A stretch of DNA of 64,000 bases from JAJFJD01 sp965228975 (GCA_965228975.1 OZ245851.1:2480001-2544000), one strand, 5' to 3'. Numbered from the stretch's first letter, positions 1-8,507 are shown. Numbers and translations are program-made. Notes: a model not told the origin generated them from the letters alone.

Positions 1-223
1 GCAAAAACCGAAAGACACCGTCCGTCTCGTTCCATTCGACAAGTTCATGACCGGTGGAGCGACTGAAGGCTTCGAAGTCTTGGACGGCGGCTGGATCGGT
101 CGCCAAAACCTCCATCTCTTCGCCGACCTCGATTAGCGCGATCGCTTTCTTTGTCTTTAATATTGGCAATGGGCAGTTCATGCCCTTCGTATCCAACGTG
201 TGGCTCGCCATTACCCTCTCCAT
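1..223 (-). CDS. tusA: TusA-family sulfur carrier protein (3' end cut by window edge)
   Basis: The minus strand from the ATG at 223 reads a TusA-like protein for 74 codons and runs off the left edge. It begins MERVMASHTLDTKGMNCPLP, with the family's CPxP motif (CPLP); the cysteine is the known persulfide-carrying residue of TusA. The remainder shows the expected small alpha/beta pattern. Only a few C-terminal residues should be missing, since the family is about 75-85 aa. TusA is known to accept sulfane sulfur in the cytoplasm and pass it to partners; beside dsrE and shdr genes it is most likely a relay protein of the sHdr pathway. It is divergent from the yeeE-like gene and shares its intergenic operator. 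A second in-frame ATG four codons downstream could be the true start. Confidence 0.9.
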   Translation of the reverse strand, partial: MERVMASHTLDTKGMNCPLPILKTKKAIALIEVGEEMEVLATDPAAVQDFEAFSRSTGHELVEWNETDGVFRFL

Positions 224-295
224 AGTTAGGCAAATTTTCTTTTTTTTGTTCGTTGCTCGTCCTTGCCGTTTTTTTTAGCACTAAATTGGTGAAAT

Positions 296-319
296 ACATA
301 TTCAAAAAATGTAATGTGA
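296..319. promoter_or_regulatory. Candidate sulfur-regulon operator, site 1 (tusA/yeeE)
   Basis: ACATATTC-N8-TAATGTGA lies in the divergent tusA/yeeE intergenic region. The 8-8-8 layout matches six other sites in the window. The right half matches the symmetric form GAATATGT at 5 of 8 positions, the weakest of the set. Confidence 0.55.
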
Positions 320-353
320 TTGTGATTGGGATACATTGAGAGGCGCCGAAACG

Positions 354-1451
354 ATGGAAGAACTGCCCCTTACAACGACAATTGGAATCCTTGGCTTCCT
401 TTTGGGGTGCGTTTTCGGCGCAACTGCCCAACGCACCAATTTCTGTACCATGGGCTCGATCTCGGACATGGTCTTTATGGGAAACTGGGACCGGTTCCGG
501 GCTTGGTTGTTGGCCATCGCCGTAGCGATCCTCGGAACGCAAATGCTGTCCGGGTTGGGCCTTATCGACCTGACAAAATCAATTTACCTCACGCCGAACC
601 TAGGTTGGGCCGGCGCGATCATCGGCGGCCTCCTCTTCGGCTTCGGAATGACGCTCGGCGGCGGCTGCGGCAGCAAGACGCTGGTTCGTTTAGGCGCCGG
701 CAACTTGAAGTCGGTCGTTGTCGCACTGTTCCTCGGCATATTCGCCTATATGACTCTTCGGGGGCTCATCGGCCTTGCGAGGCTGCAGCTTGAAATCACG
801 AATGTCGACCTGACCAGCGCCGGGCTTCAGTCGCAGAGCATTCCGGGATTGTTGGAAGCAGCCAACGTCAACGCGAATTTGGCGCAATGGATCGTCACCG
901 CATTGTTTGTCGTCGGCTTGCTGTGGTTCTGCTTCAAGAGTGCGTCCTTCCGGGCCTCCCCGAAAAATATTGCGGGCGGATTCATAATCGGTTTGCTGAC
1001 GCCAGTCGGTTGGTACATCACCGGCGTCATCGGATACGACGAGTTCGAACCCACCGCGCTGGCCTCCGTTACATTCGTCGCACCCGTCGGCCAGAGCATT
1101 CAGTATTTGATGACATTTACCGGCGCCACGATCAGTTTTGGCATCGCAACCGTCGGCGGCGTCATTGTCGGCGCCTTCGTCGCCGCAAAAGTTTCCGGTG
1201 AATTTCGCTTCGAATCCTTTACCGACGTGAGCGATATGAAGCGCAATATGCTCGGGGGCGCCATGATGGGGTGCGGCGGCGTATTGGCCCTTGGGTGCAC
1301 AATCGGCCAGGGGATCACGGGCATGTCGACGCTCGCCATCGGATCGCTCATCGCGTTTGCATCGATCGTGACCGGCGGTGTCTACGGCATGAAATATCTT
1401 GAAGAAGGCAGCCTAGGCGGAGCGCTTAAAGCAATGGCCGGCCGGGCATAA
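354..1451 (+). CDS. YeeE/YedE-family sulfur-compound permease (TsuA-like)
   Basis: This is a 365-aa polytopic membrane protein of the YeeE/YedE (TsuA) family, whose studied member imports thiosulfate. Two internally related signature segments are visible: GFGMTLGGGCGSKT near residue 100 and GCGGVLALGCTIGQG near residue 310. Both carry the conserved cysteine and Gly-rich helix breaks that form the substrate path in TsuA. About nine hydrophobic segments are spread along the protein. The ATG at 354 is chosen because GAGAGG lies ten bases upstream; an in-frame TTG at 336 is also possible. Position next to tusA suggests import of thiosulfate or a sulfane-sulfur species for cytoplasmic oxidation. 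The exact substrate is inference. Confidence 0.88.
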   Translation: MEELPLTTTIGILGFLLGCVFGATAQRTNFCTMGSISDMVFMGNWDRFRAWLLAIAVAILGTQMLSGLGLIDLTKSIYLTPNLGWAGAIIGGLLFGFGMTLGGGCGSKTLVRLGAGNLKSVVVALFLGIFAYMTLRGLIGLARLQLEITNVDLTSAGLQSQSIPGLLEAANVNANLAQWIVTALFVVGLLWFCFKSASFRASPKNIAGGFIIGLLTPVGWYITGVIGYDEFEPTALASVTFVAPVGQSIQYLMTFTGATISFGIATVGGVIVGAFVAAKVSGEFRFESFTDVSDMKRNMLGGAMMGCGGVLALGCTIGQGITGMSTLAIGSLIAFASIVTGGVYGMKYLEEGSLGGALKAMAGRA

Positions 1452-1466
1452 TCTCGCCTGAGGCGC

Positions 1467-1483
1467 CCGGCCGGACAGGCCGG
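1467..1483. terminator. Hairpin between convergent yeeE-like gene and lbpA
   Basis: CCGGCC-GGACA-GGCCGG forms a 6-bp GC stem in the 46-bp convergent gap. There is no clear T-tract on either side, so termination is only suggested by position. Confidence 0.4.
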
Positions 1484-1497
1484 CTATCCGCCGTCGG

Positions 1498-1938
1498 TCA
1501 TTCGCAACCCGGGAATCCGTCGGCATCCATCTTAGCTTCATACGGTGCCGTTACGTCCGACCCAGGCACCAGGTTCGGACGTACTTCGTCCCAATTTTCC
1601 GGGCTTAGATCCACCAGCCAGCCGGCTTCGTACGGGTCCGCGTTGCACGTATCCGGCTTGGCGGTCACGGCGTCGTTGACCGCCACCACCTCTCCGGCTG
1701 CGAGCGAACGGGCAGGCCCAACCCATTTACCGGACTCAACCGTCGCACAGGATTTGCCGGCCCTGACCTTACGGCCCGTTTTTTTCGGCGTAACCGCAAC
1801 CAATTGGCCGGCCAGCGCCGCGGCAACGGCGGTCATGCCTATCCGGATGTTGCCGTCGCCAAGTTCCTTGTACCACACGTGATTCTCTACATCGTAGAGC
1901 AACTCGTCAGGAAGGTTGCATCCGCGAACTATCGGCAT
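1498..1938 (-). CDS. lbpA: Lipoate-binding protein LbpA (GcvH-like) of the sHdr system
   Basis: This 146-aa GcvH-like protein carries a lipoylation site ESGKW with lysine 71, flanked by the hammerhead-type beta context (AGKSCATVESGKW). Family knowledge: LbpA proteins are encoded with sHdr genes, are distinct from glycine-cleavage H proteins, and carry lipoate needed for sulfur oxidation. The C-terminal extension contains cysteines and the protein ends in GFPGCE. It is the last gene of the minus-strand shdr operon, 18 bp after a small hypothetical gene. Its lipoate is probably supplied by the lipoate-assembly operon at 15-20 kb. No other glycine-cleavage genes (gcvT, gcvP) are nearby, which argues against a housekeeping GcvH. 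Confidence 0.95.
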   Translation of the reverse strand: MPIVRGCNLPDELLYDVENHVWYKELGDGNIRIGMTAVAAALAGQLVAVTPKKTGRKVRAGKSCATVESGKWVGPARSLAAGEVVAVNDAVTAKPDTCNADPYEAGWLVDLSPENWDEVRPNLVPGSDVTAPYEAKMDADGFPGCE

Positions 1939-1956
1939 CTCTTGTATCCCCCATTC

Positions 1957-2373
1957 TTATCCGGTCTGCGCGCGCAAGGGACGCGACGAACAACAAAATT
2001 CACCCAACCCAGCTTGCGTCATCTTGCCCGAAACGAACAGCCATAAATGTTTTGCTACCATGCGGGCCAGTGCAAGCCGCCGCTCGACATCCGCGTGATC
2101 GGGCTCAAGCCGGATCAGGTTGTAGTGGTAGACCAATTCTCGGCACGTTTCCCGGCAGGCGTTGAAACTGGGGTCGCCCTTCGCCCCTTGCCTATGCAAC
2201 GCCAACAATCGGAAACCTTCCTTTTCACCCTCGGTGGGAGTCTCTCCCCGCGCGACCACCCAACTCTCAAGGACAGCCTCCCCGATGGCCAGCAAGTCGG
2301 CCGCAGCCTCAACCGGCTCCGCATTCTCCGACCCAGCATCTAGGCGCGCTTCGATGTCCTGCACCGCGATCAT
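1957..2373 (-). CDS. Conserved-position hypothetical protein in the shdr operon
   Basis: This 138-aa soluble protein is not recognised. It is rich in Glu, Ala and Arg and predicted mostly helical, with two cysteines close together (NACRETC, about residue 74) and another pair near the C-terminus (EFCCSS). It has no signal peptide or membrane segment. Its start codon overlaps the shdrB2 stop (ATGA at 2370-2373) and lbpA follows 18 bp later, so it is translationally coupled and almost certainly expressed with the complex. An accessory or assembly role for sHdr/LbpA is inference. Nothing in the sequence points to an enzyme family. Confidence 0.75.
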   Translation of the reverse strand: MIAVQDIEARLDAGSENAEPVEAAADLLAIGEAVLESWVVARGETPTEGEKEGFRLLALHRQGAKGDPSFNACRETCRELVYHYNLIRLEPDHADVERRLALARMVAKHLWLFVSGKMTQAGLGEFCCSSRPLRAQTG

Positions 2374-3296
2374 GCCAAGCCCTTCTCCTTGAGCAATGGC
2401 ACGGAATCGGAGGCGTTCTCATGCACGCCGACCTTTCGCGGCGATAATCCGAGTGCGATCCCCAGCAATTGCGTGAAATACATGATCTTCACGTTCGTTT
2501 TTATGCCGAATTCCGTTTCGGCCCTAACTTGATGCATCTCCAGACCGGAATGACACGTCGGGCATTCCGTTGCGATTACATCGGCGCCACAGGTTTCCGC
2601 CGCCTGCAGGAGATTCAGCACCAACTTGGTCGACGTATCGCTATCGGACAGCGTATGAGCGCCACCGCAACAGGCGGTCTTCAACGGATAATCCACATTC
2701 TCTGCGCCGGCCGCTTCCAGCAAATCGTCCATGAAATGCGGTTCCGACGTACTTTCGCTTTCGGGACCTTGGTCCTTCTCCGGAAAGATGTGCCGCGGAC
2801 GCGTGTACATGCAGCCGTAGTAATTTGCGATCTTTAGGCCTTCGAGCGAATTTCGCACGCGCTCGCGAAGTCCGTCTTCGCCGATGGCTTCCTTGATCCA
2901 ATCCAGCGCATGAATGGTTTCCACCTGCCCGGCCTCATACGTCTCATGGCCAGCCTTCTCGGAAATCCTCGAGACGACTTCCTTCGACGCGTCGTCATTC
3001 TTCAGATCGTACTCGGCCTTTTTCAGGTTGTGATAACAACCATTGCAGGGCGCCATGACGGTATCGAAGCCCATCTCGTTCGCGGCGATGGACATTACCC
3101 TAGACGACAAATAGGTCTGGAGTTTCGGATCGATGTTCTTAACTTCCATCGCGCCGCAGCAATTCCAATTCTCGACCTCGGTCAGCTTAAGCCCCAGCGC
3201 CTTTCCAACCGCCTTTGTCGACCGGTCGTAAGCGTGCCCCGACCCTTCAAGCGCACAACCGGGATAGTACGCCACTTCTTTGTACTTATCGGTCAT
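2370..3296 (-). CDS. shdrB2: sHdrB2, heterodisulfide reductase subunit B-like protein
   Basis: This 308-aa protein has two CCG domains. The first has C14, C46-C47 (NWNCCGAME), C84 and C87 (APCNGC), the CX31CCX36CX2C pattern that in HdrB binds a noncubane Fe-S cluster. The second contains YYGCMYTRP, TACCGGAHT and TECPTC, so both sites look complete. In the sHdr model this subunit, with C2, takes part in oxidising protein-bound sulfane sulfur in the cytoplasm. The start is set at the ATG overlapping the shdrC2 stop (ATGA at 3293-3296); the frame continues upstream but only inside shdrC2. It is fifth in the C1-B1-A-hyp-C2-B2 order typical of type I shdr clusters. Confidence 0.95.
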   Translation of the reverse strand: MTDKYKEVAYYPGCALEGSGHAYDRSTKAVGKALGLKLTEVENWNCCGAMEVKNIDPKLQTYLSSRVMSIAANEMGFDTVMAPCNGCYHNLKKAEYDLKNDDASKEVVSRISEKAGHETYEAGQVETIHALDWIKEAIGEDGLRERVRNSLEGLKIANYYGCMYTRPRHIFPEKDQGPESESTSEPHFMDDLLEAAGAENVDYPLKTACCGGAHTLSDSDTSTKLVLNLLQAAETCGADVIATECPTCHSGLEMHQVRAETEFGIKTNVKIMYFTQLLGIALGLSPRKVGVHENASDSVPLLKEKGLA

Positions 3297-4054
3297 ACCG
3301 CTTTCCTTTCGTCGCCCGCCGGTTCGTCGAGCTTGAGTGCTTTCCGGTGATTGGCTTCCTGCTCTTCGACATACTCGGCAATCGCGTCGCGGGCCTTCGA
3401 CCAATTCTTAGTGCGCGGCCGGAAAATGTTGGCGAGGCCCATTTTCATCATCTGCTGGATCGGCAATCCCCGGAAGATGCGTTTAACCAATTCGACCAGC
3501 CATTTCTGCATGAGCGGCTGATTGGTGCGCGCAAAGAAGTTTCGGATGGTCCGCCCTTCCTCGATCTTGCCGGTTTCGAAGACCTGTTCGGAAAACACCT
3601 CGTCGAAAAGGATCGACGGGGATTTCGGCCGATGGCCCTTCATTTCCAACCAATGCGCGGTGGCCTTCATCACGCCTTCCGGCTCGACATCTCGCGGACA
3701 GACATAGGTGCATTTGTTGCAAGATACGCACTGCCAAATGATGTCCTTGTCGCGAAGAAGCTCGCTCTCCATCCCGAGGCGGATTAGGTAGATCCAATAT
3801 CGCGGATTGAAGTCCGGATTGATCGCGTTCACCGTGCAGGAGTTCGTGCACGAACCGCACTGCCAGCACCGATGGATATTCGCCCCCCCGGGCAAGGCCG
3901 CGATCTCCTCTTCCATCGCCTCGTTGTAGTCAGTGACCGCGCGGGACTCGATGAAAGTACTCCAATGACCCGAAACGTCGATACCATCGATTTCCAGTTC
4001 ATCGTGCGTGTGCAGATCCTCGGCCCGGATCAGCGATTTCTCATGTATCGGCAT
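3293..4054 (-). CDS. shdrC2: sHdrC2, [4Fe-4S] electron-transfer subunit
   Basis: This 253-aa HdrC-like ferredoxin subunit has two complete CX2CX2CX3C sets: C63/C66/C69/C73 (CWQCGSCTNSC) and C109/C112/C115/C119 (CVSCNKCTYVC). Both predict [4Fe-4S] clusters that wire HdrB2 to the flavoprotein. There are no membrane helices, in contrast to HdrE/DsrM-type partners. Its start lies inside the preceding hypothetical gene (14-bp overlap) and its stop overlaps the shdrB2 start, so it is tightly coupled at both ends. Confidence 0.95.
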   Translation of the reverse strand: MPIHEKSLIRAEDLHTHDELEIDGIDVSGHWSTFIESRAVTDYNEAMEEEIAALPGGANIHRCWQCGSCTNSCTVNAINPDFNPRYWIYLIRLGMESELLRDKDIIWQCVSCNKCTYVCPRDVEPEGVMKATAHWLEMKGHRPKSPSILFDEVFSEQVFETGKIEEGRTIRNFFARTNQPLMQKWLVELVKRIFRGLPIQQMMKMGLANIFRPRTKNWSKARDAIAEYVEEQEANHRKALKLDEPAGDERKAV

Positions 4055-4937
4055 TGGAATCTCGTCTGATCAAGGTGATTTTGGACACTTCCTCGAGATC
4101 GAAGGTGGCACCGTTGACGTCTTTCAAACGCGTTTTGGATTTGCCTGGTTTGACCCCATCCAGGCCCAGCATTCGCCGCGTGTACTGCATGGGATCGTCT
4201 TCAGATGAAAAATCCGTCCGGAGAAACGCGCCGCCCTGCGAACAAATGTAGTCGGCATAAACCTGCGCGGTCAGGAGATCGCAATAGCGGAGCATGTCCC
4301 GGAAAATTCCGTTCTCCGCCAGGAACTGACTCAATTCCTCCCGTAGCATTAAGAATGCCTCGTACGAGTCGGGAACATCGATAATCATGCCGTCGACATT
4401 CTCACCGTACCAAATTTCCCGCAGCACGCCGGTGTTCGCCTTCACATCCCAGACCCATCGGCACATTAGCGGGTAGCGCTCCGGGTCGACGGAGTGCAAT
4501 ACCTCGCATGCCAGATCGCGTGCCCAGCGCGTTTTCTTGTCTTGTGGAAATATCCGGCAAAAAGCAGCGACCCGGGCATCCGTAGTCGATGTGTCCTCGG
4601 CACCGTCCAACAATTCAACCAGGCCGCGCTTGATCGACCGGAAGCCTTGCTCATCGAGCCAAGATCCGACCCGGCGCCGGACCGGCGCTATGAAGACGCA
4701 AAGTCGTTTGAACTCTTCCACGGTGAGAGCGTCGGCGGCGCCGGCTCCCAGCGTTTCCTGAAAGAACGAAACCTTCAGATTTAAAGCATCGACATATCGC
4801 TCGACCCCGCCATGACTTTCGCAGCCGTCAATAAGGGCCTGCAAGCAGGTCTTCAGCTTCGGACCACTCAAATGCAGAACCGGTCGGTTTTCGACGCCCG
4901 AATGGTCTTGCAAGTACCCCTGAGCGGTAGCCTTCAT
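4041..4937 (-). CDS. Hypothetical protein always placed between shdrA and shdrC2
   Basis: This 298-aa soluble protein sits where shdr clusters carry a conserved gene usually labelled hyp. No familiar domain is seen. It is predicted mainly helical, with scattered cysteines (KTCLQAL, AAFCRIF, LACEVLH, MCRWVWD) and a central aromatic segment VWDVKANTG...EIWYG. It starts 3 bp after shdrA and overlaps shdrC2 by 14 bp, so equimolar production with the complex is likely. The conserved position implies a function specific to sHdr, either structural or in assembly. That is inference, and the biochemical role is unknown to me. Confidence 0.85.
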   Translation of the reverse strand: MKATAQGYLQDHSGVENRPVLHLSGPKLKTCLQALIDGCESHGGVERYVDALNLKVSFFQETLGAGAADALTVEEFKRLCVFIAPVRRRVGSWLDEQGFRSIKRGLVELLDGAEDTSTTDARVAAFCRIFPQDKKTRWARDLACEVLHSVDPERYPLMCRWVWDVKANTGVLREIWYGENVDGMIIDVPDSYEAFLMLREELSQFLAENGIFRDMLRYCDLLTAQVYADYICSQGGAFLRTDFSSEDDPMQYTRRMLGLDGVKPGKSKTRLKDVNGATFDLEEVSKITLIRRDSNADT

Positions 4938-4940
4938 CTT

Positions 4941-5975
4941 CTATCCGCCGTTTACCAGTACATGGGCCGAAAAGGCAGCCGCTTGTCCTTGTGCAATGGA
5001 ATCATCGATCGTCTCGGGCCCCGTCGCCGCGCCGGCGACGAAGACGCCCTTGCGTGACGTCATTCCGACGCCGTCGTATCGATTGCACTGATCGATGTGT
5101 CCATGTTTCTGCAAATCGACACTAAAGATCGAGGACAGCAGCATGTTGTCGACATTCGGATCCATGCCGATCGCATGCACCACCATGTCGAACGGAATTG
5201 TAATAGGCCGCTTCACCAGCGTGTCTTCGCCTTTGACGATCAGCTTCTCGCCGTCAGACGTCACCTCGGCAATCCGGGCCTTGATGTATTTGACTTTAAA
5301 TTCCTCTTGGCTCTTCCAATAGTACAGGTCCTCGTAAAGGCCGAAGGTGCGGATATCCATATAGTAGATGTAGACGTGGCAATCCGGCAGTTCCTCTCGG
5401 ATTTCCATGGCAAGGTTCGACGAGACGGTGCAGCACACCTTCGAGCACCATTCCCGGCCGATCTGACGATCCCGAGATCCTACGCATAACAGGATGGCGA
5501 CCCGCTTTGGTTGGCGGCCGTCGGACGGACAGCGGACCCCTTGCCCGGAGGAGATCATCTGCTCGACCTGGGTGGTCGTGACCACATCGGGGAAAAGGCC
5601 GAATCCCCATTCCGGTTTGTTGACGGAATCGAAATGCGTGAAACCGGTGCAAAGCACGGCGGCTCCGGCATCGATTTTGCCGTCATCGGAAAGTGTCACC
5701 GAAAATTTTCCGGCATCGCCCTCGAATGCCTTGACCTGCATACCTGTGCGAATGTCGATATTCCCATTGGCAGCGACGCGATCCACCATGGAGCCAATCG
5801 CATCCTTCGCCCATTCTCCGGTCGGAACCAACTTGGCGTACCCGGACAAGATGGGTGCGCCACCGAGCTGGTCCTCTTTTTCCACTAAGGTGACCTTACG
5901 ACCCGCCTGTGCCAAGCCGTGGGCCGCGGCGAGTCCGGCTGGCCCACCGCCCAATACGAGTACGGTATCGCTCAT
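4941..5975 (-). CDS. shdrA: sHdrA, FAD-binding subunit of the sHdr complex
   Basis: This 344-aa HdrA-like flavoprotein opens with the dinucleotide-binding fold LVLGGGPAGLAAAH (residues 6-19). It contains the HdrA hallmark cysteines C164 (LLCVGSRD), C177 and C181-C182 (WCSKVCC), which in the known sHdrA structure hold an unusual [4Fe-4S] cluster. It lacks the extra ferredoxin domains of methanogen HdrA, as expected for the sulfur-oxidising type. Its start overlaps the shdrB1 stop (ATGA, 5972-5975). It should act at the centre of the cytoplasmic complex; the electron acceptor (NAD+ or other) is not shown by the sequence. Confidence 0.95.
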   Translation of the reverse strand: MSDTVLVLGGGPAGLAAAHGLAQAGRKVTLVEKEDQLGGAPILSGYAKLVPTGEWAKDAIGSMVDRVAANGNIDIRTGMQVKAFEGDAGKFSVTLSDDGKIDAGAAVLCTGFTHFDSVNKPEWGFGLFPDVVTTTQVEQMISSGQGVRCPSDGRQPKRVAILLCVGSRDRQIGREWCSKVCCTVSSNLAMEIREELPDCHVYIYYMDIRTFGLYEDLYYWKSQEEFKVKYIKARIAEVTSDGEKLIVKGEDTLVKRPITIPFDMVVHAIGMDPNVDNMLLSSIFSVDLQKHGHIDQCNRYDGVGMTSRKGVFVAGAATGPETIDDSIAQGQAAAFSAHVLVNGG

Positions 5976-7324
5976 TCAGCGCTCGCAATTTTCTTGAAGC
6001 CAGGGCCCGAGGTAATACGGAGACGAGGGTCGTATAGATTCTCTTGGTTCCCCGCTTCGACTTCCTTGAGGTAATTCTCGAACTCGGCTTTGTGCTTTTC
6101 CCAATCGATCCCGAGTTTACCCATCAGCGTTTCTACCGGGGATGCATGCCAATGCAATTGTACGATCTTGTAGGGATCCGCTCCGCAAATGAGCGCCGCG
6201 AACTGGCAATCCGCCATAATCGGCAGCTCGACATCTTTATCTACCGCCTTGCCGATCCATTGGTTCTTGTCCAGCGTCGTAATGCAACCGGTGTCGTGAC
6301 CGATCATGACATCGGCGTTCGCCTCTTCGACCGCCACCTTGACCTTGCGATCAATTGCAAAGGAGCGCGTGAATTCGCGTTCGGAGATGATGTGCCGGAA
6401 GCCAAAACCGCAGCAGTCGTACCAAGTCGAGTAATCGATAACCTGCGTGCCGAGCGCTTCCATGAGGCCAGTCGATACCGCAACCCGATTACCTTCGAGG
6501 ATGCTGTCGTCATAAATCGCATCTTCCGGAACCATCTTATACACGTGACAGGCCGGGTGAATGGTGGATCGAATATGTTCGCAATCGACGGTGCGATGCG
6601 TTCGGATTTGATCCCGCATTACATGGAGCCATTCCGAGTAATGGACCACCTCTTCCGGGATCAACAACTTCCCGTCAACGAGCCTGCCAAGCTTATCGAG
6701 AATCTTGCGGACCCGCTCCCGCAATTCTCCGGATTGAAGAAGATACCCTCGAATCTCCTTGTAGTTCCCAAAGGACGTACCGCAGTGCACCAGCGGATAA
6801 AAGTGTCCGTCGCTCAATCCTTGCGCGCGCGAAGAAACATAAGCCTGATGAAAATTCCGCAGGAAGACCGCCGCGAGGCTTTCCACATTTCCGATGCCGG
6901 AACCGTGATAGTTCCACGCGGTGCATGAGGTCTGGTCGGTCTCATCCAGATACTCGATATCCATTTTGTTCATGAGCCACAGCAGCGACGTCGGATATCC
7001 GGGAATGTTCCCGCACTGGCCGCAGGACTTGTGATGCCACAACTGCGTCGTTGGGATTTTCTTGTCCCACCCATAAAGAGTCTTGACCGTGACCGGCTTG
7101 TGCTCGTCCCGGATACGGTGGACGATGATTTCACCGTCCTTCTCCAACTGCCACATGATATCGCGAACGTCTTCCACGCGGTCCTTGTTCGTCAGCATGG
7201 ATCGCTTGTCCACATGGGCCTCGACCCAGGACGTGGCCGCCCGGGCATCTTCCGGAGACAAGACGGAATTACGCCATTCGGCGCCGTGGCCGGTAAATCG
7301 CGTTTGATCGTTGTTGTCGCTCAT
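5972..7324 (-). CDS. shdrB1: sHdrB1, heterodisulfide reductase subunit B-like protein
   Basis: This 450-aa protein is longer than sHdrB2 and carries cysteine motifs in separate places. KSCGQCGN (about residue 125) and a CCG signature in DCCGFGFRH (about residue 305) are clear, followed by HDTGCITTLD and FAALICGAD. The N-terminal region is extended relative to classical HdrB. In sHdr complexes B1 pairs with C1 and is thought to bind the substrate-carrying partner. It is 26 bp downstream of shdrC1 and overlaps shdrA by four bases. Confidence 0.93.
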   Translation of the reverse strand: MSDNNDQTRFTGHGAEWRNSVLSPEDARAATSWVEAHVDKRSMLTNKDRVEDVRDIMWQLEKDGEIIVHRIRDEHKPVTVKTLYGWDKKIPTTQLWHHKSCGQCGNIPGYPTSLLWLMNKMDIEYLDETDQTSCTAWNYHGSGIGNVESLAAVFLRNFHQAYVSSRAQGLSDGHFYPLVHCGTSFGNYKEIRGYLLQSGELRERVRKILDKLGRLVDGKLLIPEEVVHYSEWLHVMRDQIRTHRTVDCEHIRSTIHPACHVYKMVPEDAIYDDSILEGNRVAVSTGLMEALGTQVIDYSTWYDCCGFGFRHIISEREFTRSFAIDRKVKVAVEEANADVMIGHDTGCITTLDKNQWIGKAVDKDVELPIMADCQFAALICGADPYKIVQLHWHASPVETLMGKLGIDWEKHKAEFENYLKEVEAGNQENLYDPRLRITSGPGFKKIASAE

Positions 7325-7350
7325 TTTACGTCTCCTGATATACGCCCGAC

Positions 7351-8106
7351 TTAATCGTCGTCGTCCTCGTCTTCTTGGTCTTCGAGCCAGTCTTCGTAGT
7401 CTTCGCGCTTCTCGTCCATGATATCCGCGATGACGTCGAACAGGTTCTCGTCAATCGTCTCCAACTGGTCGAGGACGCCGGTCATTTCCCAAATCGTGTA
7501 TAGCTCTACCGACGTCTTCAGGTTCACTTCCCACGCCGTTTCGGTCGTGTTCAGCGTCGGCATCGGAATCGCCTTGCGCAGCACGTTGAGCGGCGCTTCC
7601 ACCTTTGAAATATTGGGACCCCAATCGGCGAAGTGATCGGGAGTAATCATGTCCGGCGACAATTGATTGCCGGTAGAGATTAGCTTCAGCATCACACGGC
7701 TGAAGGGTCGCAGCACTTCCTGCGCAGACTCCATGCCATGCTTGATTGCCGTTTCGCGCATGATCATGACCAAGCTGCCCGGCGAGTTACCGAACGGGCA
7801 TCGGGCCGCGCAGGTGTAGCATTGCGCGCAGGACCATATCTTTTCCTGCATCGCGTCGTAGATACCTTCGAGATTCTCGGTCCAAAGAAGCTGGACGATC
7901 TCTCGCGGGCTGAAGTCATAGTAATGCGCGGCGGGACATGTCGCCGTGCAGATACCGCAATTCAGGCAACCATTCAGGTCGTGATCGTACCGGATGTCCG
8001 CCTGGATATCGCCGAAGATTTCTTCAAGATCGTCACGCGGCAAAACCGGCGAATCCGATATCGGGTCACCGATATGTTCCTGAACGCGCGAGCTAGCGGA
8101 ATGCAT
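7351..8106 (-). CDS. shdrC1: sHdrC1, [4Fe-4S] electron-transfer subunit
   Basis: This 251-aa HdrC-like protein has two full [4Fe-4S] motifs: C47/C50/C53/C57 (CLNCGICTATC) and C93/C96/C99/C103 (CAQCYTCAARC). The C-terminus is a very acidic tail (EDQEDEDDDD), which could be a docking surface or a low-complexity extension. The start at 8106 is chosen because a GAAAGAAG ribosome site lies about ten bases upstream. The longer open frame would run into dsrE. It is the first shdr subunit after dsrE, with a 20-bp gap. Confidence 0.93.
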   Translation of the reverse strand: MHSASSRVQEHIGDPISDSPVLPRDDLEEIFGDIQADIRYDHDLNGCLNCGICTATCPAAHYYDFSPREIVQLLWTENLEGIYDAMQEKIWSCAQCYTCAARCPFGNSPGSLVMIMRETAIKHGMESAQEVLRPFSRVMLKLISTGNQLSPDMITPDHFADWGPNISKVEAPLNVLRKAIPMPTLNTTETAWEVNLKTSVELYTIWEMTGVLDQLETIDENLFDVIADIMDEKREDYEDWLEDQEDEDDDD

Positions 8107-8126
8107 GGCGGTCAAGCTTCTTTCGT

Positions 8127-8507
8127 CTAGTAAGTGAGAACTCTTGTATCGTCGTCTTCCATCACCTGTTCGATGACATGTGCGCCCCCCACGATGCCCT
8201 CGCATTCCGGAATTAGGTCTTGCTCGCCCATATCGAAGAGATCCAGATTCGGCGAACAGCAATAGAATTTCACGCCGGCCTCGTGCGCATCTTTGATGAA
8301 GTCGTAAACGTTCTTGGGCGACCCTTCTTTAACGAAAAGTTTTTCGGCAACGCCCTTTTTCATTAGGGATCCAGCGGTCGCGGTGCAAATGACTTCGACT
8401 TCGTAGTCCATCGCCGCCGCCACGGTCGCCTGGAAAAATGGCGCACCGAGTTCCTCACCATTACGCGGATCGGTATTCACCATAATAATGACCAGCTTTT
8501 CTGCCAT
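8127..8507 (-). CDS. dsrE: DsrE3-type cytoplasmic sulfurtransferase
   Basis: This 126-aa DsrE-family protein without a signal peptide begins MAEKLVIIMVNTDP, typical of the cytoplasmic DsrE3 group in sulfur oxidisers. A vicinal cysteine pair C83-C84 (FYCCSPNLD) sits at the position of the active-site cysteines of DsrE3C-type proteins; C41 and C102 are also present. Family members accept persulfide sulfur and exchange it with TusA. It heads the shdr operon directly behind a strong regulatory palindrome (8590-8613). Together with tusA at the left edge it should form the relay that delivers sulfur to sHdr. Confidence 0.92.
   Translation of the reverse strand: MAEKLVIIMVNTDPRNGEELGAPFFQATVAAAMDYEVEVICTATAGSLMKKGVAEKLFVKEGSPKNVYDFIKDAHEAGVKFYCCSPNLDLFDMGEQDLIPECEGIVGGAHVIEQVMEDDDTRVLTY

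Noticed and set aside
336..353. TTG start extending the YeeE-like protein by six residues
   Set aside because: The GAGAGG ribosome site lies between the TTG and the ATG at 354, favouring the ATG.
8107..8262. N-terminal extension of sHdrC1 into dsrE
   Set aside because: It would overlap dsrE by over 130 bp, and a good ribosome site precedes the ATG at 8106.
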